A DNA stretch of 64,000 nucleotides from Anaspis maculata (Eukaryota > Arthropoda > Insecta > Coleoptera > Scraptiidae), in the NCBI GenBank assembly GCA_949128115.1, contig OX421968.1, positions 1,178,001 through 1,242,000 of the forward strand, in the 5' to 3' direction. The notes under the pieces are model-generated. The model was given only the letters and a program-made list of their open reading frames with translations, did not search any database and was not told the DNA's origin. Position numbers and translations under genes: made by a program. Within the stretch, counting starts at the first letter, position 1, and each line of letters begins with the position of its first letter. Below, in pieces: positions 1 through 7,340 of the stretch.

Positions 1-787
1 ATGCCTCCAATTGCATAGGAACAATTGACGATGACCTCATTGCGCCCAAACTGATTCTTAGAGCATTATTCTGCACCACCTCTATCTTTTTAAATGCAGA
101 ATCGGTAGCTGCACCATAAAAAACACTCCCATAATCAGTTATGGATCTAATGTAGTATCTGTGAAACAATAAGGCTGTTTGGGGGTCAGCTCCCCAACAG
201 GTTTTCGCAATCATTTTCATGAAGTTCAGTCCTTTATTACATTTGGCGACTAGGTGTTCGATGTGTCTTTTCCATTTCAACTTTTTGTCAAGAATGATGC
301 CGAGATATTTAGTATGGCTACTCATTGGCAACCGAAACTTTCCTAAAGTGATTTGGTCTAATTCAGGTGTATTATGTCTTGTGAAAATTGTCACTGTAGA
401 TTTTTGGGTGGATAATGTAAATCCATGGTTAGCTAGCCAAGCAGCTATAGAGGTCAATGACCGTGACAAATTTTGTATGCAGTTTTCATAATTTTTATGT
501 TCGCTGTATATGCAGAAATCGTCAGCATATTGTACAACCTTCGTCGAAGAGCTATTCTTGTGTATATCACTCGTATAAATATTGAAAAGATTTGGGCTCA
601 AGACTGCTCCTTGCGCAAGTCCGAGTGATAGGACCCTTGGTCCTATAATTTTGCCATTTTGTTGACGCAAGAAAACTTTTCTCTCAGTAATCAGACCGAC
701 TATTGTTGTTGCAGCTTGTGGTGGAATACCAATATTGTGTAGCTTATCTAATAAAATGGAAGGAATGACCGAGTTGTAAGCGCCTTC
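1..787 (-). pseudogene. LINE reverse transcriptase, C-terminal piece (palm and thumb)
   Basis: This is the 3' two-thirds of a non-LTR retrotransposon reverse transcriptase, which would copy element RNA into DNA at a nicked target. Read on the minus strand from 787 to 1, the frame is open throughout and runs off the window. It starts at the motif EGAYNSV, then has LGLAQGAVLSP (RT block 4/5 region), the catalytic box VVQYADDF at about 530-507, and KYLGIILDKKLKW with a following HIEHL (block 7 and thumb region) further on. These motifs fit the jockey/R1-type RTs of insects. The rest of the protein lies at 3405-3781 and 5015-5340, cut off by two transposon insertions. The piece itself has no stop, so the copy is not very old. 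It is a pseudogene because the whole ORF is interrupted. The clade is my inference from motif style. Confidence 0.9.
780..787. repeat. 8-bp target site duplication, left copy (GCGCCTTC)
   Basis: GCGCCTTC at 780-787 is repeated at 3405-3412, directly outside the two inverted termini of the 788-3404 element. Keeping one copy joins the LINE frame as D-I-E-G-A-Y-N-S, which is the usual RT block 3 sequence. This supports both boundaries. Confidence 0.88.
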
Positions 788-821
788 CAAGGGGGCAATC
801 ACTCCCAAATAACGTGTCCCA

Positions 822-1060
822 CTGTGCAATATTGCACAAACATTGCACATCATTGCACAAACATTGCACACATTGCACACCATTGCACAAACATTGCACA
901 GAATTGCACAAGCATTGCACAGTATTGCACAAGCATTGCACAGCATTACACAAGCATTGCACAAGCATTGCACACCATTGCACAAGCATTGTTCAAGCAT
1001 TGCACAGGCATTGCACAACATTGCACACCATTGCACAAACATTGCACAGTATTACATAAG
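822..1060. repeat. TTGCAC minisatellite, left array
   Basis: The unit is about 10-11 bp, ATTGCACAARC alternating with ATTGCACACC or ATTGCACAG-type units, with some degenerate copies. It lies just inside the left terminus of the hAT-like element, and the same motif in the same orientation recurs near the right terminus (3118-3390). Short open frames rich in His-Cys-Thr or Cys-Asn-Ala across it are by-products of the regular period, not genes. Confidence 0.93.
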
Positions 1061-1181
1061 CGTTCAAAATAGTTCGGAAAATTGTTAAAATATTCATATA
1101 GGTCATACTTTCCTATGTGGGGATGTACTGAATATTGTTACATAGGAAATAGGCAAAATATATAAATAAATAAATGATATA

Positions 1182-1360
1182 GCGGTGGTGGCCGAGTGGT
1201 ACAGGTGATGGCAAGCCAAACCATTCGCGCTGCCCTGTGTGGGTTCGAATCCTACTTCATCCATGGATATTTTGTGCTGTCCCCGAGGTTGCATGGTAGA
1301 GCAGCTTATAGCTGAATGTCGCCTCGTAAAATAAGACAATTAAATAAATAAATAAATATA
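1182..1360 (+). mobile_element. tRNA-derived SINE (serine-tRNA-like head)
   Basis: The head has RNA polymerase III internal promoter boxes: an A box TGGCCGAGTGGT at 1189-1200 and a B box GGTTCGAATCC at 1242-1252. Their spacing and the GGCCGAGTGG form resemble a class II tRNA such as tRNA-Ser, but the acceptor stem does not pair and the anticodon arm is degenerate (ATGG ... CCAT with an oversized loop). It is therefore not a working tRNA gene. A tRNA-unrelated body follows at 1253-1337, then an AAAT-repeat tail at about 1338-1360. AT-rich TAAATAAATAAATGATAT sequence also precedes it, so the target duplication cannot be placed cleanly. The minus strand encodes the VGFEPT-type peptide often mis-annotated from such elements. 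Confidence 0.82.
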
Positions 1361-2460
1361 TGAATCTTTCATGGGAATTGGATCATATTTGAAAAAATTC
1401 AATATGGCGCGGCGGATGGAAATGGCGGCAGAATGTGATAATTTCATAAATGGCCTATCACGACAAAAGGCAGCAAAGCCTTCCCAGTAGCGTTTTTTTT
1501 AAACGCTGAAAATTGATGATGTCAACTTGCCTATCGCTGCCTCACGTTACAGTATCAACTAGTGCCTCTTTCTCCCTTACCTACCTACCTACTTCGCTTT
1601 CAATATGGCGGATCAATATGGTGGCCTACCGTAAAATTCACTTTGGAAGTTAAATTTAGGTATGAGAGCTACACGCAGTCAAATTTCATCAGATTCGGAT
1701 AACTTTCAAATATGATCAATATGGTGGACCAAAATGGCGGCGAGATGTAAAATGGCGCAATATACCTACGACACTTGCCGTATCCATGTCAGCAGATACG
1801 GATAACCAAAAAAACTAGGTCAGTACAACCAAGGATGAAGTCTTTCGCCGAATAGTAGTTCCACTTGAGAAGAAATTCAATATGGCGGACCAATATGGCG
1901 GCATATCGACGAACCGACCCTGAGATTAATAATTGGTATGAGAACTTCATACTTTATTTAATAAACGCCAAGTTTAATCAAAAGCTGATCGTATTCAAAA
2001 AACTTCAAAATAGCGTATACAAGTGGCGACAAGATGTGGAAATGTCATAATGGTGTATCACGGCAGAAGGCAGCAAAGCATTCAAAATAGCGAATTTAAT
2101 TCTAACTTCAAAACATTTCCAATATGGACAAAATAAGATGGCGACGGAGCATCAATCGCCAAAAAATAGATGTATCTTGATGTGGTTCACATTTTCTGCA
2201 AATTTGATCCAAATCGGATCATTCTAGAGAAAATTCAAAATGGCGGATCAAAGATGGCGGCAAAGTAACAAAAAACCAAAGTCAACTTGACATCCTGGAT
2301 ATTATGTACTATTGATCAGCGTTCACATCATATCGACATCTTCTTTTCCAAAATAGTTATCTCGGGTATGGACTGACGAATGACGGACAAATTGAAGCTG
2401 AACGCGCCATTCTCCCATTTTTTGGGTAACTGCGTTGAGAATGGAGCAAAATTTTCAAGT
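1361..2460. repeat. Diverged repeat region with recurrent ATGGCGG motifs
   Basis: There is no gene here; frames are short. The stretch is built from related blocks containing AATATGGCGGACCAATATGGCGGC-like phrases, seen near 1401-1430, 1601-1625, 1714-1755, 1879-1902, 2119-2140 and 2236-2261. A longer module, GTGATAATTTCATAAATGG through CACGACAAAAGGCAGCAAAG at about 1435-1490, recurs diverged at about 2035-2092. This points to an old internally repetitive element inside the hAT-like transposon. The core AAnATGGCGGC resembles the YY1/Pho binding site; whether anything binds here is unknown. Confidence 0.7.
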
Positions 2461-2817
2461 GAAGCGGGATTTCCACCCCGATTTCACTCACTATTATTTC
2501 CCAAAATTCAATTCCTTTCACGGTTGTGTTGTCAGAACTTCAACAGCTGATGTGCTGACTTCCGTGTTGGGACGCTTTGAGCTTTCCATGACCAATACTG
2601 GAAGCGAAGACTGAAGGCTTACTCCGGCTTCTTATCTTGTCTTATGTACCTCTTACTCAGGAAGACAGGGCGGGGGGGGGGAGACTTGCAAAATGAGCAA
2701 AACAGAATGCTGAGCAAAACACAGATAGGAATCTGAGCTCGTGTCTGAATTTTGGAGCCTTGGTCTCTAGGTGCTGGGGATCCTCGTCGGGATCGCATAC
2801 GACACACCACGATACAT
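2461..2817. other. Non-coding spacer inside the hAT-like element
   Basis: No convincing coding region, RNA or repeat was recognised. A run of nine or more G at about 2671-2680 and mixed-composition sequence lead into the hairpin that follows. Short frames on either strand have no recognisable motif. Confidence 0.5.
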
Positions 2818-3030
2818 ATATCCCATACACCTTCTATTTTCAGTAGAATGACTTTTTGGAGCAGAAATAAAGTGACAAGCTGGGGCGCTGGGAGAATACG
2901 GCCGATGGCCGCTGATAGTTTCGCTCCAAAACTTTGCAGGTGCCATCAGCCGTAGCTGTAGCCCCCAGCTTGTCACTTTATTTTTGTTCCAAAAGGTCAT
3001 TCTACTGAAAATAAGAAGTGTATGGGATAT
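2818..3030. repeat. Long imperfect inverted repeat (hairpin), arms about 70 bp
   Basis: The left arm 2818-2886 and right arm 2961-3030 are reverse complements with few mismatches. Left runs from ATATCCCATACAC to AAGCTGGGGC; right runs from GCCCCCAGCTTGTCAC to GTATGGGATAT. Inside the loop a second short pair, ACGGCCGATGGC (2899-2910) and GCCATCAGCCGT (2942-2953), extends the stem. Frames read in opposite directions through the two arms give nearly the same peptide (FSRMTFW followed by NKVTSWG), which is a signature of an inverted repeat rather than of coding. It may be an independent fold-back/MITE insertion or part of the host transposon. Confidence 0.88.
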
Positions 3031-3117
3031 ACACACAGCCTGCTCGAATTATTGGGGGCGAGGTGAGGCTCGGGCTTATTAGTTTCCTTCCCAGCAAACA
3101 ACGACGCATGCGTGATA

Positions 3118-3390
3118 CGACATTCATTGTACAAGCATTGCACACATTGCACACCCATTGCACAAACATTGCACACCCATTGCACAAACATTGCACACAT
3201 TGCACAGGCATTGCACACGCATTGCACACATTGCACAAACATTGCACAAGCATTGCACACCATTGCACAAGCATTGCACACCATTGCACAAGCATTGCAC
3301 ACCATTGCACAAGCATTGCACACCATTGCACAAGCATTGCACACCATTGCACAAGCATTGCACACACGCTTGTCCCACATATTGCACAAG
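3118..3390. repeat. TTGCAC minisatellite, right array with a 21-bp dimer
   Basis: This is the same 10-11 bp family as at 822-1060 and in the same orientation. From about 3240 to 3360 it becomes very regular as a 21-bp dimer, CATTGCACACCATTGCACAAG, repeated about six times. Because 21 is a multiple of 3, several frames stay open and give spurious proteins of 90-230 residues on both strands. One of these fuses with the RT fragment at 3398-3685. It ends 10-15 bp from the right terminus of the transposon. Confidence 0.93.
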
Positions 3391-3404
3391 TGATTGCCCC
3401 CTCG

Positions 3405-3781
3405 GCGCCTTCAATGTCCAAAAACGCAGCGCACAAGTAATTGTTTTTTGTATGGCACAACTGTATGTCAGTTACTATTCTGGCAATTGCATTCGAAGTG
3501 CCCATTCCTTTTCGAAATCCAAATTGGTTCTGTGGGATCAATTTCTTCTTATACAGCCACCAATCCAGTCTACCTTTTATCAACCTTTCGAACGTTTTAT
3601 GAATGCATGATAGTAGAGAGATTGGGCGATATGAAGAAGCCAGTTGCGGATCTTTATGTGGTTTAATTAGTGGTACTACAACCACTTCATTTCATGAGAC
3701 TATGTTTTCACCTCGAACCCAGATGTCATTGAAAGTACTCAGTAGGAACTTTTTGCCCTCCGGGGGAAGATGCTGCAGCAT
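3405..3781 (-). pseudogene. LINE reverse transcriptase, middle piece, with premature stop
   Basis: Read on the minus strand from 3781, this carries the RT N-terminal core: LPPEGKKFLLSTFNDIW, then VVPLIKPHKDP, SYRPISLLS (block 1), a KTFERLI segment, QFGFRKGMGT (block 2a) and CAAFLDIEGA (block 3, first catalytic aspartate). The last residues abut the 788-3404 transposon and continue at 787. An in-frame TGA at 3692-3694 stands just before NEVVVVPLIK, where related elements usually have tryptophan; this is a likely TGG to TGA change. The 5' side joins in frame to the piece at 5015 once the second transposon is removed. So this LINE copy has at least three lesions. Confidence 0.9.
3774..3781. repeat. 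8-bp target site duplication, left copy (TGCAGCAT)
   Basis: TGCAGCAT at 3774-3781 recurs at 5015-5022, flanking the 3782-5014 element exactly. Removing the element and one copy restores the LINE frame as R-Y-P-M-L-Q-H-L-P-P. A TA duplication reading is possible, but the 8-bp match explains more. Confidence 0.87.
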
Positions 3782-3930
3782 TAGGGTGTTTCATTTTTCC
3801 AAAGATGTGATTTTTATATGACTTTGCTCACGCCCCGAGTCTATGTGATATAAGAGACATATATGTCAAATTTTAAGAAGGTTGGATAATATTTAGAGGT
3901 TGCACACATTGATCACTTTTATCTCGAACT
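3782..3930. repeat. Left terminal inverted repeat of the 1233-bp element
   Basis: This matches the reverse complement of about 4860-5014 with scattered substitutions and small indels. The best conserved part is around the GCTCACGCCCCGAGTCT segment. Confidence 0.85.
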
Positions 3931-4399
3931 ATGAAATTCCTAATATTGAAGTGCTTGTACTAATAAATGAGTTTCTCATTTATTGGTAGGCAGATAAGTA
4001 GTTTTTATTTCCATGACATTGTATCCATGACATGACATGACAGTATACAAAATATTTGAATTGTCAAGAAAAAGAATAAGGTAACAAACAACAAAAAAAA
4101 CAGATAACAAGAAAACAAAGTGACCTGAAGAAGTCATATCACAACACATCATAACAAATACAGGCAACAATAATTCTAGTCACGATTCAAACTGGAGAAG
4201 AACTCATCATGAGTAAAAGTAGGTACTTATCGAGCAGGTATTCGAGCAGGTGTTATTTTTTTAATCTTTTGCAGATACCTACTGGTATAGCTGATTGAAT
4301 TTCAAAATGGGTATCAAAAGAAGAATTTGGCTACTAGAAAAGGTACCTAGTGGTGTTTTTTCAGGAAGCCGGCTCCCTTCAAAGGAACAAGTGCTTTTA

Positions 4400-4775
4400 G
4401 TTTTCATTTACCATCACAAGAAAATGAAAGAAACACTTTCGGATACTGTTCGCTCATGAAAGATCTTACCACCATAAAGGTAGTAAAAGACGACCCTGAC
4501 TGTCGGCAATGTAGCGAAGAGAAGGAATAAACTCCTCTCCACATATTATGTCAGTGTGTACTGTCTTGCTCTTGGAGCAGTGAGACACTCGTACTTTAGG
4601 GCTATGTATATCTCGTAGAACCAGAGGAGATAGCAACCAGATCCATAAGTCTCGTACTCAACTTTTTTGAGGCAACGGGGATTATGAAGTAAACATCCAA
4701 GGAGCACAATAAACTGTTGTTTCATTGCAAGGGGTACGAACCTAAACCCAAGAAAATAATAATAATATTGTCTAG
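4400..4775 (+). pseudogene. 3' end of a second non-LTR retrotransposon (CCHC-like C-terminus)
   Basis: On the plus strand one frame reads GYCSLMKDL, then DDPDCRQCSEEKE, a TAA stop, then TPLHILCQC. The C-x2-C ... H-x3-C pattern with 'ETPLHILC' is the familiar C-terminal zinc-knuckle-like tail of jockey/R1-type LINE ORF2 proteins, downstream of the RNase H region. A later TAG breaks the frame again before PEEIATRSISLVLNFF and the end. A short 3' untranslated stretch and an AAT-repeat tail at about 4753-4769 follow, as expected for a LINE 3' end. It is 5'-truncated and decayed, lies inside the 1233-bp DNA transposon, and runs opposite to the split LINE. Confidence 0.78.
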
Positions 4776-4859
4776 TTTTAATATCATTTCAAGTTTGTGA
4801 TTTCTAGTTTCCCCAATTAAAGCAACTAACTAATACTTGAAAATCGTCTTTTTTGCCTA

Positions 4860-5014
4860 CTTTTATAAAACTGATAAGTGTGCAACCTCTAAATATCATC
4901 CAATCTTCTCGAAATTTGGCATACATACCTTTTACATCACTGAGACTCGGGGCGTGAGCAAAGTCTGCAAAAATTTTATATTTTATTTTTTACCTTACAA
5001 AATGAAACACCCTA
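4860..5014. repeat. Right terminal inverted repeat of the 1233-bp element
   Basis: Reverse complement of 3782-3930, with a slightly longer A/T stretch at 4970-4995. It ends in ATGAAACACCCTA immediately before the TGCAGCAT duplication. Confidence 0.85.
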
Positions 5015-5340
5015 TGCAGCATAGGGTATCTGATGTCATCGAGACCTGGTGATGTGTTTGGTGAAAGTTTTATAGCTCTCTCCAGCTCATGATACTGGAA
5101 TGGTTGTAACCAGAAGTTATCGCTCTCATTTACATTTAAATTTTCACTTGATATCCCATTAGGAAGACGCAATTCAACCGAGCAAGGTGTAATGTTAGTT
5201 AGTAACTCTTCGGCTTCAAATTTGATGTTTTCGATAGATTGGTTCAATCCAAAACTTTTATTCCTCTTGCATTTTTTCCGTAGGATGCATCGTTCTGAAG
5301 GAAAAGTGAAAAAACACGGACGTGTCATGAATAATTTTCA
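5015..5340 (-). pseudogene. LINE ORF2 piece upstream of the RT core
   Basis: The minus-strand frame from 5328 to the transposon junction ends in FQYHELERAIKLSPNTSPGLDDIRYPML, split here by position (about 5090-5012). The segment with SPGLDDI before a YPML is the conserved block just upstream of the RT core in jockey/R1-like elements. Upstream are lower-complexity linker residues and an in-frame TGA at 5338-5340. Beyond it another frame reads KRDWDYVENY, which resembles the same linker, so a frameshift near 5335 is likely. No endonuclease domain is visible further out, so this copy is 5'-truncated or further disrupted beyond about 5375. It continues in frame to 3781 when the 3782-5014 element is removed. 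Confidence 0.85.
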
Positions 5341-5375
5341 ACATAATCCCAATCCCTTTTAATTTCGCTGCCACT

Positions 5376-6117
5376 GGTTAGATTTGTTTAGAACTTTGCA
5401 TGTACATTTGCACTGTTGAGAAACTTCTCTATGCCAAATTTAAAGCTCCTACCTTTGACGGTTTTTCAGCAAATAATTAAATAAAACTTTGTTCAACTTC
5501 GCACCTTTGAGGGGCTGTAACTCCCTTAGGAAGCATTTCAGGGTAAAATGTTACTCTCACTTTTCAACTTAGTTTCTTGAGAGGAATCACCTCCTGAAGT
5601 ATTATGCAAGGTCACCGAAACACCCTGTATAATTGATTTTTTGAGTTTTTGAAAAACTCCGTGAGGAACACAAAAAAGTCCCCACAAAACCCCACTGAGC
5701 TTTTATGCTTCAAGAGATACTACAACAATCCGTGAATGAAATAGTATTACCAGTTTTTTTTCGAAAGCTTTCCATTGGCAAATAATTTCAATGTGGTGCG
5801 TGCTGTGCATCTGTGCATTTTGGAGTAGATAAAAGAAAAAAATCAGTTGGGTATTGTACGAGAAAACGTTATGTTTTTTTAAATGAACGGCATATTGTGA
5901 TAACTACCTATCTCTGAATTTGCAAAAAAGGACTTTTTTTGTGACTCTTGAGTCCCTCAAATTGTGATTTACTTGTTTTAATCTGTTGAAATTCAGCTCA
6001 TTTACTTATCCGCTCAGAACATTTTTCTATAAACTTAGAGCCAAGAATTAATTGAAATTTTGAAGGACTGTGTCCCCTTCAGGCCTTCATGAAGCCGAAT
6101 TTTGCAAAACCACTGTA
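5376..6117. other. AT-rich non-coding stretch, probable old transposon remnants
   Basis: No gene is supported. A terminus-like GAAACACCCTGTATA at about 5619-5633 resembles the ends of nearby CAGGGTG elements, and I did not find its partner. A perfect 17-bp palindrome GAGTTTTTGAAAAACTC lies at 5643-5659. The remainder to 6117 has poly-T tracts and no frame with recognisable motifs. Part of 6060-6115, read on the minus strand, weakly resembles the satellite monomer. Confidence 0.5.
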
Positions 6118-6867
6118 CAGGGTGTTCACGATAAAATTCACCCCCCTCCAGTTGATTCCCCTTCAAGATATTTCAAAGAACTAAAAACTTTTTCCTCACG
6201 ATTTTTCCCAGGGACCTTAAATCGATCCTCTAAAAGTTTCTAATTGGTACCGTATACAGGGTGTGATATGTAACTTTTTTATTTCAAATGCAACACCCTA
6301 TATTTTATTCCGTTATTTGATTAAGCCTTTTTTTCTGATTACAAATATATATGACACTTATGATTCATTTTGACAAGTAAGTTGTCGAAAAAATAATAAA
6401 ATAGGTAGTCACATAATTTTGTTTCGCGGCAAGATGGCTTTGGTTTCTACAGTTCACTTAAAAAAAAAGTTATTCTCGCAGCATTTTATCTGCGGACTTC
6501 AACTCTGCATGGAAAAATGGTCCAATTCGTTCCTAATACAGGGTGTCGCGTAATTTTTAATTTTTGATTTATTTGGTTACCTATTTTATAATTTTTTTGA
6601 CAGCCTCTTGTCAAAGTTAATCATTAATGTTATATATTTTTGTAATCAGAAAGAAAGGCTTCATCAACTGACGTAATAGAATATAGGGTGTTGTATTTGA
6701 AATAAAAAAGTTACATGTCACACCCTGTATACGGTACCAATTGAAAACTTTTATACGATCGATTCAAAATCCCTGGGAAAAATTCTTGAGAAAAAGTTTT
6801 TAGTTTTTCAAAATATCTCAAAGGGGAATCTCCTAGAGGGGGGGTGAATTTTATCGTGAACACCTTG
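6118..6867. mobile_element. Fold-back MITE, 750 bp, about 295-bp inverted arms, TA flanks
   Basis: The left arm 6118-6412 and right arm 6573-6867 are diverged reverse complements. The outer end is CAGGGTGTTCACGATAAAAT and the inner landmarks are GGTACCGTATACAGGGTGTG and GATTACAAATATAT. TA dinucleotides at 6116-6117 and 6868-6869 fit a Tc1/mariner-type target. A 160-bp spacer separates the arms. No transposase is present. A minus-strand frame across the right arm (6711-6965) merges transposon and satellite sequence and is not a gene. Confidence 0.85.
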
Positions 6868-6877
6868 TACAGTCGCT

Positions 6878-6998
6878 CAGTACAAATTGTTGGAATTCTT
6901 AATAATAGTCGACAGCATCTACTAGTTCTTCCCTCTTCTATGTCCCATTCCCTAGTAATCGTCACTTGATTGTATAAAGGACGTCGTAGACGTAGAGG
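6878..6998 (-). repeat. Diverged inverted satellite fragment at the array edge
   Basis: Read on the minus strand, 6967-6911 gives CAAGTGACGATTACTAGGG, GAATGGGACATAGAAGAGGG and AAGAACTAGTAGATGCTGTC. This parallels the satellite CAAGTGTCAATAACTAGAG, AATGGAGCATAGAAGAAGAG and AACTGATGGATGCTTTCG. Similarity appears to extend to AACAATTT near 6890 and, more weakly, to GTCCTCTACG near 6998. So the direct array starts at a head-to-head junction with an old, inverted monomer. The fold-back element beside it may have inserted into this monomer. Confidence 0.7.
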
Positions 6999-7340
6999 AC
7001 GTGAAAATTTTGAATTTTCGATTTCATGGGGTGACAGGGTTGTATCGTCATCGCTTTGGAATCACGTGACCACCAAAATGTCCCTGCGTGAGTATTTACC
7101 ATTACAAATGAATATTTGACAAATTATTAAGAAAGACGTCCTCTCCACGGGCAAGTGTCAATAACTGGAGAACGGAGCATAGAAGAAGAGAACTGATGGA
7201 TGTTTTCGATTGCTATTACCATTTCAAACAATTTGAAACCGTTTTCCAATCGATCGGACAAAGTCGAGGTTTTCCAGTGAAATTTTAGCAAGGCTATAGC
7301 AAGGCAAAATCTTGAAATTTTGAATTTTAGATTTTATGGG

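Larger units (their letters stand above)
788..3404. mobile_element. Non-autonomous hAT-like DNA transposon, 2617 bp, composite interior
   Basis: Terminal inverted repeats of 16 bp match at 15 positions: CAAGGGGGCAATCACT at 788-803 and, read on the minus strand, CGAGGGGGCAATCACT at 3404-3389. The flanks carry the 8-bp duplication GCGCCTTC. Eight-bp duplications are typical of the hAT superfamily, although P and Merlin elements can also make them. No transposase frame is present, so any movement needed enzyme supplied in trans. The interior holds a TTGCAC minisatellite near each end, a tRNA-derived SINE, a region with repeated ATGGCGG motifs, and a hairpin at 2818-3030. The element sits inside the RT gene of a LINE. 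Class assignment is inference; the boundaries are well supported by the restored RT frame. Confidence 0.82.
3782..5014. mobile_element. Non-autonomous hAT-like DNA transposon, 1233 bp, about 150-bp TIRs
   Basis: The termini are TAGGGTGTTTCAT at 3782 and its reverse complement ending at 5014. Similarity continues inward for about 150 bp (3782-3930 against 5014-4860), with landmarks ACTTTGCTCACGCCCCGAGT and GATATTTAGAGGTTGCACAC. The direct 8-bp flank TGCAGCAT fits hAT-type integration. There is no transposase frame. The interior has an ATGAC microsatellite at about 4025-4042, AT-rich sequence to about 4380, and a 3' fragment of an unrelated plus-strand LINE at about 4400-4770. It interrupts the LINE RT between SPGLDDIRYPML and the LPPEG segment. 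Superfamily assignment is inference from the duplication length. Confidence 0.82.

Noticed and set aside
814..1088. Several overlapping His/Cys-rich frames on both strands
   Set aside because: They are translations of the TTGCAC minisatellite in different frames.
1182..1262. A functional tRNA-Ser or tRNA-Leu gene
   Set aside because: The A and B boxes are good, but the acceptor stem does not pair, the anticodon arm is degenerate, and a body with an AAAT tail follows. It fits a SINE.
1103..1339. 78-residue minus-strand frame with VGFEPT motif
   Set aside because: It is antisense to the SINE head and body, a common false protein prediction.
3118..3390. CRISPR-like direct repeats
   Set aside because: There are no unique spacers; the whole stretch is one degenerate 10-11 bp minisatellite, in a eukaryotic context.
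3002..3685. 227-residue minus-strand frame
   Set aside because: It is an accidental fusion of genuine RT sequence (3685 to about 3405) with the transposon terminus and the 21-bp minisatellite, which stays open because 21 is divisible by 3.
3976..4170. 64-residue hydrophobic minus-strand frame
   Set aside because: It lies in AT-rich sequence with an ATGAC microsatellite inside a non-autonomous transposon; the hydrophobic residues come from T-rich codons.
6711..6965. 84-residue minus-strand frame
   Set aside because: It runs from inverted satellite sequence into the arm of the fold-back element, with no protein family signature.
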